Origin: Lacrimispora celerecrescens
GTDB lineage: Bacteria; Bacillota; Clostridia; Lachnospirales; Lachnospiraceae
Direction of reading: 5' to 3'
Assembly (NCBI RefSeq): GCF_000732605.1
Contig: NZ_JPME01000019.1
Span: forward strand, 1-32,530
Length of the DNA stretch: 32,530 nucleotides
The position numbers and the translations under genes were made by a program. Numbering within the stretch: position 1 is the first letter of the stretch; every line of letters begins with the position of its first letter. The notes under the pieces are model-generated. The model did not search any database and was not told the DNA's origin. It was given only the letters and a program-made list of their open reading frames with translations. This document shows, one piece after another, positions 1 to 7,259 of the stretch.

Positions 1-51
1 ATTCATTTGTTCTGCATTAGGATAAAGCCTGAATTTGTAAGCTTTATTCAT
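1..51 (-). CDS. tnpB: TnpB (IS605 OrfB), N-terminal fragment cut by window start
   Basis: Reading leftward from position 51, an ATG opens 17 codons, MNKAYKFRLYPNAEQMN, before the window ends. This is the typical N-terminus of IS605/IS1341 TnpB proteins (KAYKFRLYPN-EQ). The start overlaps the end of tnpA: the ATG lies inside the last tnpA codons, which fits translational coupling in a two-gene IS605-type element. TnpB is an RNA-guided nuclease related to the ancestors of Cas12. Its guide RNA normally comes from the right end of the element, which lies outside this window. Only the N-terminus is visible, so whether the gene is intact is unknown. Confidence 0.8.
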   Translation of the reverse strand, partial: MNKAYKFRLYPNAEQMN

Positions 52-448
52 TCTTCTCACCCTGGCTTTCGATATACTGCTTAAGGACAGTTAAGGGAGC
101 TCCACCAGCAGTTATCAGGCAAAAGCTTTGACTCCAGAAATATTCGTTCCACAGTTTCTGACGAATTTCCGGAAACTCTTTCTTAATCAGTCGGCTGCTG
201 GCACTTTTATAAGCATTGATAAACTTACTGATTTCAGTTTTGGGATGGGCACGAAATAAAATATGGATATGGTCTGCATCATAATTCCATTCCATGAGTG
301 TTATATGGTAGTTCGGTGCGATGTACTCAAAAATCTCCTTCGCACGAGATGATATAAGATTATCAAAAACCCTACGCCTATATTTTACTACTAATATCAA
401 ATGATAATGCAGTAGAAATACCGAATGAGCATTGTTATCTAGAACCAT
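44..448 (-). CDS. tnpA: IS200/IS605 family transposase TnpA (Y1 HUH)
   Basis: A 134-residue single-strand transposase of usual family length. It has the HUH metal-binding motif at His60-Ile-His62 (in DADHIHILF) and the catalytic tyrosine at Tyr125 (VLKQYIES). The family excises and inserts single-stranded DNA by recognising subterminal hairpins. The gene overlaps tnpB, so this is an IS605-type rather than a lone IS200-type element. A near-identical copy lies in opposite orientation at 32149-32530. The coding sequence looks intact, but the left-end hairpin seen beside the other copy is missing upstream of this one (homology stops at 528), so this copy may no longer be mobile on its own. Confidence 0.93.
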   Translation of the reverse strand: MVLDNNAHSVFLLHYHLILVVKYRRRVFDNLISSRAKEIFEYIAPNYHITLMEWNYDADHIHILFRAHPKTEISKFINAYKSASSRLIKKEFPEIRQKLWNEYFWSQSFCLITAGGAPLTVLKQYIESQGEKNE

Positions 449-528
449 AGTATCACCAGCCTTTCATTCTATTCGACTGATTATATTATATCACAAAAAT
501 CGATTTGTAGCAAGAGATTATAGCGATT
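67..528 (-). mobile_element. IS605-type element, left copy (inverted repeat of 32069-32530)
   Basis: The reverse complement of this stretch matches 32069-32530 with only a handful of single-base differences, for example C501 against A32096 and several silent changes near 340-400. Homology ends sharply at 528. On the outer side the right copy continues into a hairpin left end (32045-32065), while this copy runs into unrelated sequence containing a truncated ORF. The element extends past position 1 through tnpB, so its true size is not visible. Confidence 0.85.
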
Positions 529-551
529 GCAAAATAGGTTCTGTTCTTCAT
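486..551 (-). pseudogene. 5' remnant of a gene truncated at the IS boundary
   Basis: A strong ribosome site (AAGGAGGAG, around 565-573) is followed by an ATG at 551 and the codons MKNRTYFA. The IS-homologous sequence then begins at 528 and the frame runs on to a stop at 486. The start resembles the beginning of a membrane or secreted protein, but too little remains to identify it. A promoter-like pair at 674-703 points into it. This looks like a gene whose body was lost by IS insertion plus deletion, since the IS left-end hairpin is also missing at this junction. Confidence 0.5.
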
Positions 552-673
552 TTTATTCTCCGGTCTCCTCCTTAATAATTTATCTGTTTGTGATTATGTT
601 TCTATCATTAGTATGCACAACCACAACTTTAAGAGCTTCATAATAGTATGTTTATTAAATAAAATCTGTATTA

Positions 674-703
674 ATTATAACATAGTGCCTTTCACTTTTT
701 CAA
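674..703 (-). promoter_or_regulatory. Sigma-A-type promoter reading into the truncated gene
   Basis: On the minus strand TTGAAA (698-703) is followed by an 18-base spacer and TATAAT (674-679). The -35 box overlaps the stop of the DUF1232 gene. The transcript would carry a leader of about 100 bases to the remnant ORF at 551. The stretch 552-670 shows no other gene. Confidence 0.5.
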
Positions 704-1068
704 AAGAACATTGTTTTTACAATTAACCAGATAATCAACAGCCATATCGACGCAATAGGAATTGCGTAATACCATTTTTTCGGCTTTTCATTTTTCCACA
801 ATCCTTCAGCCTCTTTTCGATAACGGTCAAAAACATCTTTCGGAATGAATTTGATGGTCAGCGCAATGAGCGCTGGCAATAAAATAATGTCGTCCAAATA
901 TCCCAGAACCGGAATGAAATCGGGAATCAAATCAATCGGCGAAAAAGCGTAGGTGACTGCTATTCCAGCCAGAATTTTGGCGACCAGTGGTGTATCCTTA
1001 CTTTTCATGCACAAAAACACAGCGGGAATATCTGTTTTTAATTGTTTTGCTCGTTCCTTTATGTTCAT
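700..1068 (-). CDS. YkvA-like DUF1232 membrane protein
   Basis: A short membrane protein with the DUF1232 core: a hydrophobic stretch leading into SPIDLIPDFIPVLGYLDD, the signature of the YkvA family, followed by a second hydrophobic segment and a strongly hydrophobic C-terminus (IASIWLLIIWLIV). Function is not established for the family. I place the start at the ATG at 1068 (MNIKERAKQL), because a GAGG site lies eight bases upstream and family members begin this way. An in-frame ATG at 1101 would add eleven residues, but it overlaps a TATAAT that could be the promoter. The gene stands alone, downstream of the eut operon terminator. Confidence 0.85.
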   Translation of the reverse strand: MNIKERAKQLKTDIPAVFLCMKSKDTPLVAKILAGIAVTYAFSPIDLIPDFIPVLGYLDDIILLPALIALTIKFIPKDVFDRYRKEAEGLWKNEKPKKWYYAIPIASIWLLIIWLIVKTMFF

Positions 1069-1128
1069 ATCATCTGCCTCGTAAACTTCAATTTGATTCA
1101 TTATAGCATATTATTTGGATAAGGATAT

Positions 1129-1159
1129 AAAAAATCACAAAGCGTTTGTTTGCTTTGTG
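1129..1159 (-). terminator. Rho-independent terminator, minus strand
   Basis: A perfect 8-bp stem CACAAAGC/GCTTTGTG (1136-1143 with 1152-1159) with an 8-base loop is followed on the minus strand by a run of T (1129-1134). No minus-strand gene ends immediately before it. It may be a second barrier to eut read-through or a leader element of the DUF1232 gene. Confidence 0.6.
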
Positions 1160-1271
1160 GTTATAATCCGCCTTGATTTCTTCTATCCCCTGGTCGAACA
1201 TTGGTATTCATCATTTACTATAAATATGGTATACTTGATGATGTATGAAGAGGTTTAAGGAGGTGAAGGCT

Positions 1272-1421
1272 TTGGATACTAATTTACTATTTGATGGTTT
1301 TATAACTATTATCAATCTTTTGCTTATAATTGTCGGCCCAATATTATTTTTTTTAATTTTGTATTTTGTTATAAAAGCAGCAGTGAAGAATGCAATCCGT
1401 GAATCAAGGGACTCTAAATAG
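1272..1421 (+). CDS. Small membrane protein (49 residues)
   Basis: A TTG start sits seven bases after AAGGAGG (1258-1264) and opens 49 codons: a short polar N-terminus, one hydrophobic helix of about 25 residues (FITIINLLLIIVGPILFFLI), and a basic then acidic tail ending RESRDSK. The stop codon lies inside a terminator hairpin. A TATACT -10-like box lies at about 1230-1235. Compact size, strong ribosome site, own terminator and one membrane helix support a real gene. Holin-like or toxin-like peptides have this form, but I do not recognise a family. The longer minus-strand frame across this region lacks a ribosome site and is probably not a gene. Confidence 0.55.
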   Translation: MDTNLLFDGFITIINLLLIIVGPILFFLILYFVIKAAVKNAIRESRDSK

Positions 1422-1433
1422 AGTTCCTTTTCT
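1408..1433 (+). terminator. Terminator of the 49-residue protein gene
   Basis: GGGACTCT/AGAGTTCC stem (1408-1427, one G-T pair) with loop AAAT, followed by TTTTC. It overlaps the TAG stop of the small gene. Confidence 0.75.
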
Positions 1434-1443
1434 ATATGTAATA

Positions 1444-1474
1444 AAAAGAGTGAGCGAATACCCCCTACTCTTTT
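1444..1474 (-). terminator. Terminator of the eut operon
   Basis: Stem AAAAGAGT/ACTCTTTT (1444-1451 with 1467-1474) with a 15-base loop, followed by TTTTTAT on the minus strand. It lies about 35 bases after the stop of eutQ, the last eut gene, and faces the small + strand gene convergently. Confidence 0.7.
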
Positions 1475-1507
1475 CATAAAAAGATTGGTCAGTATTTAAT
1501 AAAGCAA

Positions 1508-1966
1508 TTATTTATTCTGCCAATCAGCCGGATAAGTTACATAGATAAATCTTGCCTTTCCTTCAACTGAAAACTGAATACTTGAACCACTTGGAATCAA
1601 AATCAATTCTCCTGCGCCTGCAGTTATGCGACGGCCATCTATGATAATAGTTAGCGTTCCTTCAATAATATAATCAATTTCATCATACCCTAAAGTCCAA
1701 TCGAAGGTAGTATCTTCCATTACCATTAGTCCACAACCTAGTCTGGGACTTTCAGTAAGTGATACTAAATCTTTCGTATACACTTTATGATTCGGGTTGC
1801 CAGTGTCCAATCGATCTTCTTCACTTACAGAAAACAATGGCAGCGAAATGGACATTACACCACTAGAGTCAACATGTCTCTTTGAAGAAACATTTAATTT
1901 ATTGCTATATTCTTCCATTATGATACTGCGAACTAACTTTTCAATTTCTGCTCTGTTTATATTCAA
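1508..1966 (-). CDS. eutQ: Ethanolamine utilization protein EutQ (cupin)
   Basis: 152 residues, with an N-terminal amphipathic helix (EIEKLVRSIIMEEY) and a C-terminal cupin barrel containing DFDWTLGYDEIDYIIEGTL-like strand residues and the glycine-rich turn ITAGAGELILIPSGS. EutQ is a shell-associated cupin for which acetate kinase activity has been reported in Salmonella. It is the last gene of the operon. The start is a TTG behind GGAGG, nine bases away. The N-terminal helix resembles encapsulation peptides that direct enzymes into microcompartments. It is shorter than enterobacterial EutQ (about 230), chiefly in the N-terminal region. Confidence 0.85.
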   Translation of the reverse strand: MNINRAEIEKLVRSIIMEEYSNKLNVSSKRHVDSSGVMSISLPLFSVSEEDRLDTGNPNHKVYTKDLVSLTESPRLGCGLMVMEDTTFDWTLGYDEIDYIIEGTLTIIIDGRRITAGAGELILIPSGSSIQFSVEGKARFIYVTYPADWQNK

Positions 1967-2009
1967 CGTCTAAACCTCCATCCGTACTTAAATCTCTATC
2001 GTATTTACT

Positions 2010-3095
2010 TTATTCAATCCTAAATACACGTTTCGATAAAAATATGGCAACAAAAATGGCAGAGATACCACCGACTAGCTTGCCAATAATCATTGGAGTA
2101 ATCAACCCCGGGGCAACACCAGCGGTAAATCCTAAATGATCACCAAATGTAAACGATGCTGAAACTGCAAAAGCGATATTAATCACCTTTCCACGTTTAT
2201 CCATATCTTTTACTGTTTGGAACATGGCAATATTGTTGGCAAGAGATGCAATGAGACCTGCTGCTGCAATATCATTCATTCCTAACAAATGACCTAGTTT
2301 CATCAATGGTTTCTTGAATATCTTTGTAATCAGGAACACCAATCCATAAGCACCAGCTAAAGTAATGGCAATACCACCAACTGTTTGGAATCCAACTTCA
2401 AGTGTATCTTGATTTCCAAATACTTTGATACCTAATAGCAAGTCTAACCCGCCAATTGCCAACCCAATGGCTCCAACAGCCACTATGATTTTCCCAAATA
2501 CATTGAACCCTTTAATCATTCCTTCAGGAATTTTAAATAGTCCAATTGAAATTAAAACCGCTACAACTATGATAGGAATTAAATTCATAAAGACTTTAAT
2601 GATTGGCATACCCATCATGATTCCTGAAACTAATGCTCCAATTGGAATTGTTACGATCCCACATAATACTCCTTGTGCCAGATACTTTGTATCTTCATTA
2701 TTTATAATCCCCAATCCAACTGGGATTGTAAATACAAGTGTTGCTCCCATCATGGCACCTAAAATACCACCTGAGAAAAGTACAATTGATGGGTCAGAAG
2801 TCATTTGCTGCGCTAAGAAAAAACCACCCATATCATTTGCTAACAGAGTTCCTGCAAACATTGCCGGATCTGCTCCTAACAATTTGTATACAGGAACAAT
2901 GATAGGACTCAGCCAATCTGATAACTTCGGTGCTAAAACAATGATACCAGCCATAGATAGTGCTAAGGAACCCATTGCCAGGATACCTTCTTCAAATTGT
3001 TTACCTAAACCAGTTTTATTACCCAGTGAACGGTCGATTGCACCAATGACCATTATAATTACCATAAGCCAAATTATGATTTCATTTATACTCAT
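2010..3095 (-). CDS. eutH: Ethanolamine permease EutH
   Basis: 361 residues with about ten hydrophobic membrane segments and family-typical stretches LLANDMGGFFLAQQM, LANNIAMFQTVKDMD and FGDHLGFTAGVAP. EutH is the ethanolamine carrier of eut operons, needed at low ethanolamine or low pH where free diffusion is insufficient. The start ATG lies behind GGAG and about 25 bases after eutN. The antisense frame across this gene is long only because of codon composition and is not coding. Confidence 0.95.
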   Translation of the reverse strand: MSINEIIIWLMVIIMVIGAIDRSLGNKTGLGKQFEEGILAMGSLALSMAGIIVLAPKLSDWLSPIIVPVYKLLGADPAMFAGTLLANDMGGFFLAQQMTSDPSIVLFSGGILGAMMGATLVFTIPVGLGIINNEDTKYLAQGVLCGIVTIPIGALVSGIMMGMPIIKVFMNLIPIIVVAVLISIGLFKIPEGMIKGFNVFGKIIVAVGAIGLAIGGLDLLLGIKVFGNQDTLEVGFQTVGGIAITLAGAYGLVFLITKIFKKPLMKLGHLLGMNDIAAAGLIASLANNIAMFQTVKDMDKRGKVINIAFAVSASFTFGDHLGFTAGVAPGLITPMIIGKLVGGISAIFVAIFLSKRVFRIE

Positions 3096-3119
3096 TTATT
3101 TCACTCCATTCAGTTTTTA

Positions 3120-3392
3120 TTATTCCTTTGGATAGTCCACCGTGTCAATAATACCGACAATAACCATATCAACAGGAATACTTTTACCTTCAAAAGATAG
3201 ACGACCAGAGCTGCCAGTCGTAATCAGTACAGATTCTCCAATACCCGCACCTACATGGTCAACTGCAACAACCAGAGCAGGATCAGCCTCATGTTCGTTT
3301 CGTTGTTTTTCAATAAGCAGGAACTTTAAACCATTTAACTTTTCATCCTTGCGAGTAGCCCATAAGCTGCCTACAACTTTTCCAATGAACAT
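3120..3392 (-). CDS. eutN: Microcompartment vertex protein EutN (BMC-P)
   Basis: 90 residues from the ATG at 3392 (MFIGKVVGSLWATRK), chosen because AAAGGAG lies eight bases upstream and EutN/CcmL proteins begin with this M-IGKVVG motif. An upstream in-frame start would add ten unlikely residues. BMC-P proteins form pentamers that cap the vertices of the shell. Family landmarks are the N-terminal strand, DEKLNGLKFLLIE, VAVDHVGAGIGESVLITTGSSGR and the C-terminal VGIIDTVD. It is the only pentamer gene in the operon. Confidence 0.95.
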   Translation of the reverse strand: MFIGKVVGSLWATRKDEKLNGLKFLLIEKQRNEHEADPALVVAVDHVGAGIGESVLITTGSSGRLSFEGKSIPVDMVIVGIIDTVDYPKE

Positions 3393-3405
3393 AGCATGCT
3401 CCTTT

Positions 3406-4023
3406 CTATACGATCTCAACACCTAGATCACGTAAATAATCCCTGGCCAATGCTGTAACAATGACGTTCTTATCTGTTTCAAAGATGTCTCCTGCATGTA
3501 AGTTCAGTTTTCGTACTTTTGCTACAGTAATAAGCTCTTTCCTATCACTTTTATCAGCTTTATCGTTTACTTCCTGATTGATCGCGCCATTAATCTTTTC
3601 AAAATGCTTTAGCGGAAGTATAGAAGCACCATATCTCACCAATTGGTTTTTATAATTCTCAAGGACTTGCAGCAATGCCCGCGGGGCTACATGCTGACTT
3701 GCATGTAGTTCCATTCCCTCTTCTAAGAAAAAAACTTTCTTCCCATTTAATAAATGTTGAAAAATAATTACTTCATCTTCTGTTTGAGGAAGTCCCTGTG
3801 CAATGCGATTCATATTTAAAATAGACAGCTCAGTAACGATTATGATATCCATATCAGATTTATCTTTTACCAGCGCTATTTCATAGCCTCTATTTTCATA
3901 GTAAGTCCGAATACTTGAATATTCTTTTCCTAAAAAAACAACGGTCTTTCTATGTTCTTCCTTCTGCAAACGTTGTATGATAATATCAGTGATTTTTTGC
4001 ACTACTGTTTCAATATTGTCCAT
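3406..4023 (-). CDS. Conserved eut-operon protein of unknown function
   Basis: 205 residues from the ATG at 4023 (MDNIETVVQK), preferred because AGAGGTG lies upstream; a GTG at 4032 would overlap pduL by four bases. It resembles a protein found beside pduL in Firmicutes eut operons (annotated only as ethanolamine utilization protein, TIGR02536-like). Three parts are visible: an N-terminal amphipathic helix like an encapsulation peptide (residues 2-18), an alpha/beta middle region (VVFLGKEY, DIIIVTELS, KKVFFLEEG) that resembles a flavoprotein- or Rossmann-like fold, and a C-terminal segment VIVTALARDYLRDLGVEIV. That last segment also appears near the N-terminus of the next-but-one gene product (EutT-like), suggesting a shared small domain. 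No catalytic role can be assigned. Confidence 0.75.
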   Translation of the reverse strand: MDNIETVVQKITDIIIQRLQKEEHRKTVVFLGKEYSSIRTYYENRGYEIALVKDKSDMDIIIVTELSILNMNRIAQGLPQTEDEVIIFQHLLNGKKVFFLEEGMELHASQHVAPRALLQVLENYKNQLVRYGASILPLKHFEKINGAINQEVNDKADKSDRKELITVAKVRKLNLHAGDIFETDKNVIVTALARDYLRDLGVEIV

Positions 4024-4028
4024 CCATA

Positions 4029-4664
4029 TCACCTCTTAACAATACACCCACGTACACCTTTACTATGACCGCAAGCATTTGCTTCATCGTAATCAATGTG
4101 CATATAAGTCTCAAACTTGGGACTTATTCTTACCATAACATCTTCAAATATAAGTGGTCTTTTGCTAAAAACCCGAACAGATACTCTATCATGATCTTTA
4201 ACACCTAACTTTTCAGCGTCAGTATCTTTTACATGAATATGGCGTTTTGCAACAATCACACCTCTATCCAAAACAATAGACTTAGAGCCATTCCTCACAA
4301 TAATCCCCGGAGTGTTTTCAATATTTCCACTTAATTGAACTGGCGCATTTACACCCAGAGAACGTGCATCTGTTAATGAAACCTCCACTTGACAGTTTTT
4401 TCGCTCTGGTCCAAGAACTATCACATCCTGAATCGTGCCTTTCGGTCCTTCAATACACACCCGTTCTTCTGATGCAAATTCGCCTGGCTGTGATAAATAT
4501 TTCGTTGGGTGTAATTGATACCCCTCATGAAAGAGGGTATCGATTGCCTCCCGATTTAGATGGATATGGCGTCCACTTGCTTCAATTTCAAAAGATTGAT
4601 CCATTACTTTTTGTATACGAGAGACAACTGTGTCTACAATTGTGTCAATACTATAATCAGTCAT
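4029..4664 (-). CDS. pduL: Phosphate propanoyl/acetyltransferase PduL
   Basis: 211 residues, the usual length. PduL converts acetyl-CoA (here from EutE) and phosphate to acetyl phosphate, recycling CoA inside the shell. Zinc ligands are visible in two HxH motifs, GRHIHLN (His33, His35) and KRHIHV (His142, His144), with a further His in YMHIDYDEANA near residue 189. The N-terminal helix DTIVDTVVSRIQKVM is a likely encapsulation peptide. PduL takes the place of EutD, the unrelated phosphotransacetylase of enterobacterial eut operons, which is absent. The gene lies between the eutT-like gene and the unknown protein, behind GGGGTGA. Confidence 0.95.
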   Translation of the reverse strand: MTDYSIDTIVDTVVSRIQKVMDQSFEIEASGRHIHLNREAIDTLFHEGYQLHPTKYLSQPGEFASEERVCIEGPKGTIQDVIVLGPERKNCQVEVSLTDARSLGVNAPVQLSGNIENTPGIIVRNGSKSIVLDRGVIVAKRHIHVKDTDAEKLGVKDHDRVSVRVFSKRPLIFEDVMVRISPKFETYMHIDYDEANACGHSKGVRGCIVKR

Positions 4665-4668
4665 ATTA

Positions 4669-5334
4669 TCACCCCTGTTTTACTGAACTTTCTATCATCT
4701 GCACCATCAAAACCCAACAATAATCCTTCAAAGTAGATGCCATCGAAATACCTTTTATATAATCCTCATATTTCAGGCCTTCCTTCATTTCTTTCGCAAT
4801 AAAATGCTCTAAATCTTGTAAATATGCATGTAACTCAAATAAAGCTATGACATACTCTTCATCTTTATAGGTTGGAACATAGGATTCTTCTGGATAGATG
4901 CTGTCAACGTATGGCTTTTTATCTTTCAATAACTTTTCAATTTCCTGTACCAGTTCTAACCTGTACGAAGCTAAAGTCTCCATAGTCATTGTCTTGACTA
5001 CCATTAGGATCGTATTTAATGCTACTACCAGCTCCGTATTCCCCATATCGTGACTTTTCTTTTGTAAAGTCACGATATGGCTTATTGCAATATTAATTTT
5101 AATTCTCAATTGATAAGTTAATTGACTTTTCCACTGGGTCACTGGGAAGGTTGCTTCTAGATTCTTAGTCTCAGATACTTCTGGTATTTTCATATATTCA
5201 ATCGTAATACCCTTTAAATATTCTTTTGCGGAAGGTGTAATTACAGTCCCAGGTTCTAAAGCTAAGATTTTTGTTTCTTTTAAGTTCGTCGTACGTAGCA
5301 GTCTTTTTATTTTACTTTCCGTTAAAATGGCCAT
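4669..5334 (-). CDS. eutT: EutT-like cobalamin adenosyltransferase
   Basis: 221 residues in two parts. Residues 1-50 (MAILTESKIKRLL to GTVITPSAKEYLKGITIEY) match the N-terminal domain of EutT proteins. Residues about 65-221 are all-helical like the Cob_adeno_trans fold. EutT makes adenosylcobalamin for ethanolamine ammonia-lyase. The operon also carries a PduO-type enzyme (13755-14333) with the standard RxxxRxxER motif. That motif is not evident here, and the HX11CCXXC metal motif of enterobacterial EutT is also absent. This protein may be a diverged or partner subunit rather than the main catalyst. It precedes pduL by four bases and is separated from eutM by a hairpin. Confidence 0.7.
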   Translation of the reverse strand: MAILTESKIKRLLRTTNLKETKILALEPGTVITPSAKEYLKGITIEYMKIPEVSETKNLEATFPVTQWKSQLTYQLRIKINIAISHIVTLQKKSHDMGNTELVVALNTILMVVKTMTMETLASYRLELVQEIEKLLKDKKPYVDSIYPEESYVPTYKDEEYVIALFELHAYLQDLEHFIAKEMKEGLKYEDYIKGISMASTLKDYCWVLMVQMIESSVKQG

Positions 5335-5362
5335 TAGTACTCACTTCCCCTCAATAAAGGAA

Positions 5363-5396
5363 AGGCTGGGCATACACTTTTATGATGCCTCAGCCT
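5363..5396 (-). terminator. Intercistronic hairpin between eutM and eutT
   Basis: In the 92-base gap after eutM an 11-bp stem (AGGCTGGGCAT with ATGCCTCAGCCT, one bulged A) with an 11-base loop is followed on the minus strand by a broken T tract (TTTCCTTTATT). It may terminate part of the transcripts or protect the 3' end of the upstream shell-gene mRNA, either of which would keep EutM high relative to the genes downstream. Confidence 0.55.
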
Positions 5397-5426
5397 CACT
5401 TTAAATCTTGCACCTTTAAGCGTTCA

Positions 5427-5726
5427 TCATGAGTTTGAAGCCTGTGAATCGTATTTTGGCAGGATTACATCTACTTCCGCATGCGGACGAGGAATTACAT
5501 GAACAGATATTAATTCACCAACTGCTTCCGCCGCTGCAGCTCCGGCATCTGTTGCAGCCTTAACAGCTCCTACATCCCCACGAACCATAACTGTTACCAG
5601 TCCGCCACCTACTTGCTCTTTTCCGATTAACGTTACATTTGCCGCTTTAACCATTGCATCTGCTGCCTCTACTGCTGCTACCAATCCTTTTGTTTCAATC
5701 ATTCCTAATGCGTTTGTATTAGCCAT
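5427..5726 (-). CDS. eutM: Major shell hexamer protein EutM (BMC-H)
   Basis: 99 residues, a single BMC domain of standard length: [21 protein letters not shown], the central [31 protein letters not shown] and the helix [23 protein letters not shown]. Hexamers tile the facets of the shell, and the pore loop reads GG. A strong AGGAGG site six bases or so upstream and the hairpin downstream fit high expression. The C-terminus ends in a short polar tail with no added domain, unlike the neighbouring BMC-H at 7246-7767. Confidence 0.96.
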   Translation of the reverse strand: MANTNALGMIETKGLVAAVEAADAMVKAANVTLIGKEQVGGGLVTVMVRGDVGAVKAATDAGAAAAEAVGELISVHVIPRPHAEVDVILPKYDSQASNS

Positions 5727-5783
5727 TGTCTCTTCCTCCTGGACTATATTTTATTAGTTATCAGTGATTGTGTTGCTCTTTGC

Positions 5784-7259
5784 CTATTTTAGCTTTTGCA
5801 GAACACGTTCAACGAGTAAGTCGATTAATTGATCCTTATTAAGTCCCAAATCTTCAACATTTTTCCCACTACCATCAAATTTATCTTCCCCGCGTATTTC
5901 ATCTAAAGTCCTGACGCCATAAACAACTCGGCGAAGATTAAATAAATTCTGCGGGCCAACATTGTCAGAAGTAGAACTTCCTCCAATCGCTCCACAACCT
6001 AATGTCAAGGCAGGTCTAAGGTTTGTCGTTGCTCCGATTCCGCCTAATGTTGCCGAACAGTTTATAAGCAGTCGCGAAACCGGTACTTTTAAGGCAAAAT
6101 CTTCTACAATTTTATTGTTTGCTGTGTGAATGACCATCGTGTGCCCTGCGCCTTCAAAATTTAAAATCTTAATACTTAAATCGCGGGCTTCATCCCAAGT
6201 ATTTACCGTATAGAAGGCTAATATTGGTGTTAATTTTTCCCTTGAAAAAGGTGCAAGATCACCAACACGTGTTTCTTCGGCAATAAGAACTTTTGCATCT
6301 TCCGGTACAGAAATACCAGCTAATTCAGCAATAGCCTGTGCCGTCCTTCCAACAATCTTAGGATTCATGGTACCGTTTGGCCGTAGAATATACTTTTCAA
6401 GTTTTAGTGCATCATTTTTTGATAAGAAATATCCACCATGTTTCTTGAATTCTGAAATCACTTTTTCTCTACTGATTTCTTCAACAATAATGGACTGTTC
6501 CGATGCACAGATTGTACCATTATCAAATGTCTTAGATTCAAGAATAAGCTCAATTGCTTTCGGGATATCTGCACTTCGCTCTATAAATGCGGGGCCATTC
6601 CCTGGCCCTACCCCAATTGCCGGCGTTCCGGAGGAATATGCTGCACGAACCATTGCAGAACCACCAGTAGCAAGAATTAATTTTGTATTTTCATTTTTCA
6701 TTAATTCATTTGTTGCCTGAGTTGTAATTGTTGTAATTACACTAATAGCACCATCCGGTAACCCAACGCTTTTTCCTGCTTCATTTATGATGCGAACTGT
6801 TTCCTTGATACAATTCATTGCACTTGGATGAGGTGAAAATACAATCGCATTTCCTGCCTTAATGCTAATTAGTGCCTTATAGATCACTGTTGATGTCGGA
6901 TTTGTTGAAGGAATCAGGCCTGCAACGACTCCAACAGGAACAGCTACTTCCATATATTTTGCTTCTCTATTGTTTGTGATTATACCTACTGTCTTCATAT
7001 CTTTTATTGAGTTTAATAAATCCCTTGATGCAAAGGCATTTTTAAGGACTTTGTCCTGCCATTTACCAAACCCTGTTTCTTCTTGTGCCATTTTAGCCAG
7101 CTTCAAACGATTGTCAAAAGCTGCTTTTGCCATAGCCTTACAAATGGTGTCGATCTCTTCTTGAGATAATTTGGCTATTTCTATTTGCGCTTCTTTTGCT
7201 TTCTTTAGTAAATCCCTGGTTTCTTGAACTGAAACAAGATCTTTATCAATCAATCCCAT
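5784..7259 (-). CDS. eutE: Acylating acetaldehyde dehydrogenase EutE
   Basis: 491 residues. It oxidises acetaldehyde with CoA and NAD+ to acetyl-CoA in the lumen. The catalytic Cys251 lies in FDNGTICASEQS, and the NAD-binding fold includes IPSTNPTSTVIYKAL and ATGGSAMVRAAYSSGTPAIGVGPGN. The C-terminus, after a flexible GSGKNVEDLG linker, is a 17-residue amphipathic helix (NKDQLIDLLVERVLQKL) of encapsulation-peptide type. Enterobacterial EutE carries its peptide at the N-terminus instead. The start overlaps the end of the extended BMC-H gene by 14 bases, suggesting translational coupling, with AAAGGAG upstream. Confidence 0.96.
   Translation of the reverse strand: MGLIDKDLVSVQETRDLLKKAKEAQIEIAKLSQEEIDTICKAMAKAAFDNRLKLAKMAQEETGFGKWQDKVLKNAFASRDLLNSIKDMKTVGIITNNREAKYMEVAVPVGVVAGLIPSTNPTSTVIYKALISIKAGNAIVFSPHPSAMNCIKETVRIINEAGKSVGLPDGAISVITTITTQATNELMKNENTKLILATGGSAMVRAAYSSGTPAIGVGPGNGPAFIERSADIPKAIELILESKTFDNGTICASEQSIIVEEISREKVISEFKKHGGYFLSKNDALKLEKYILRPNGTMNPKIVGRTAQAIAELAGISVPEDAKVLIAEETRVGDLAPFSREKLTPILAFYTVNTWDEARDLSIKILNFEGAGHTMVIHTANNKIVEDFALKVPVSRLLINCSATLGGIGATTNLRPALTLGCGAIGGSSTSDNVGPQNLFNLRRVVYGVRTLDEIRGEDKFDGSGKNVEDLGLNKDQLIDLLVERVLQKLK

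Noticed and set aside
1211-1477. 88-codon minus-strand frame
   Set aside because: No ribosome site, crosses two terminators and is antisense to a better supported small gene.
2425-3135. 236-codon + strand frame antisense to eutH
   Set aside because: Proline- and isoleucine-rich composition is an artefact of the opposite strand of a membrane protein gene; no ribosome site.
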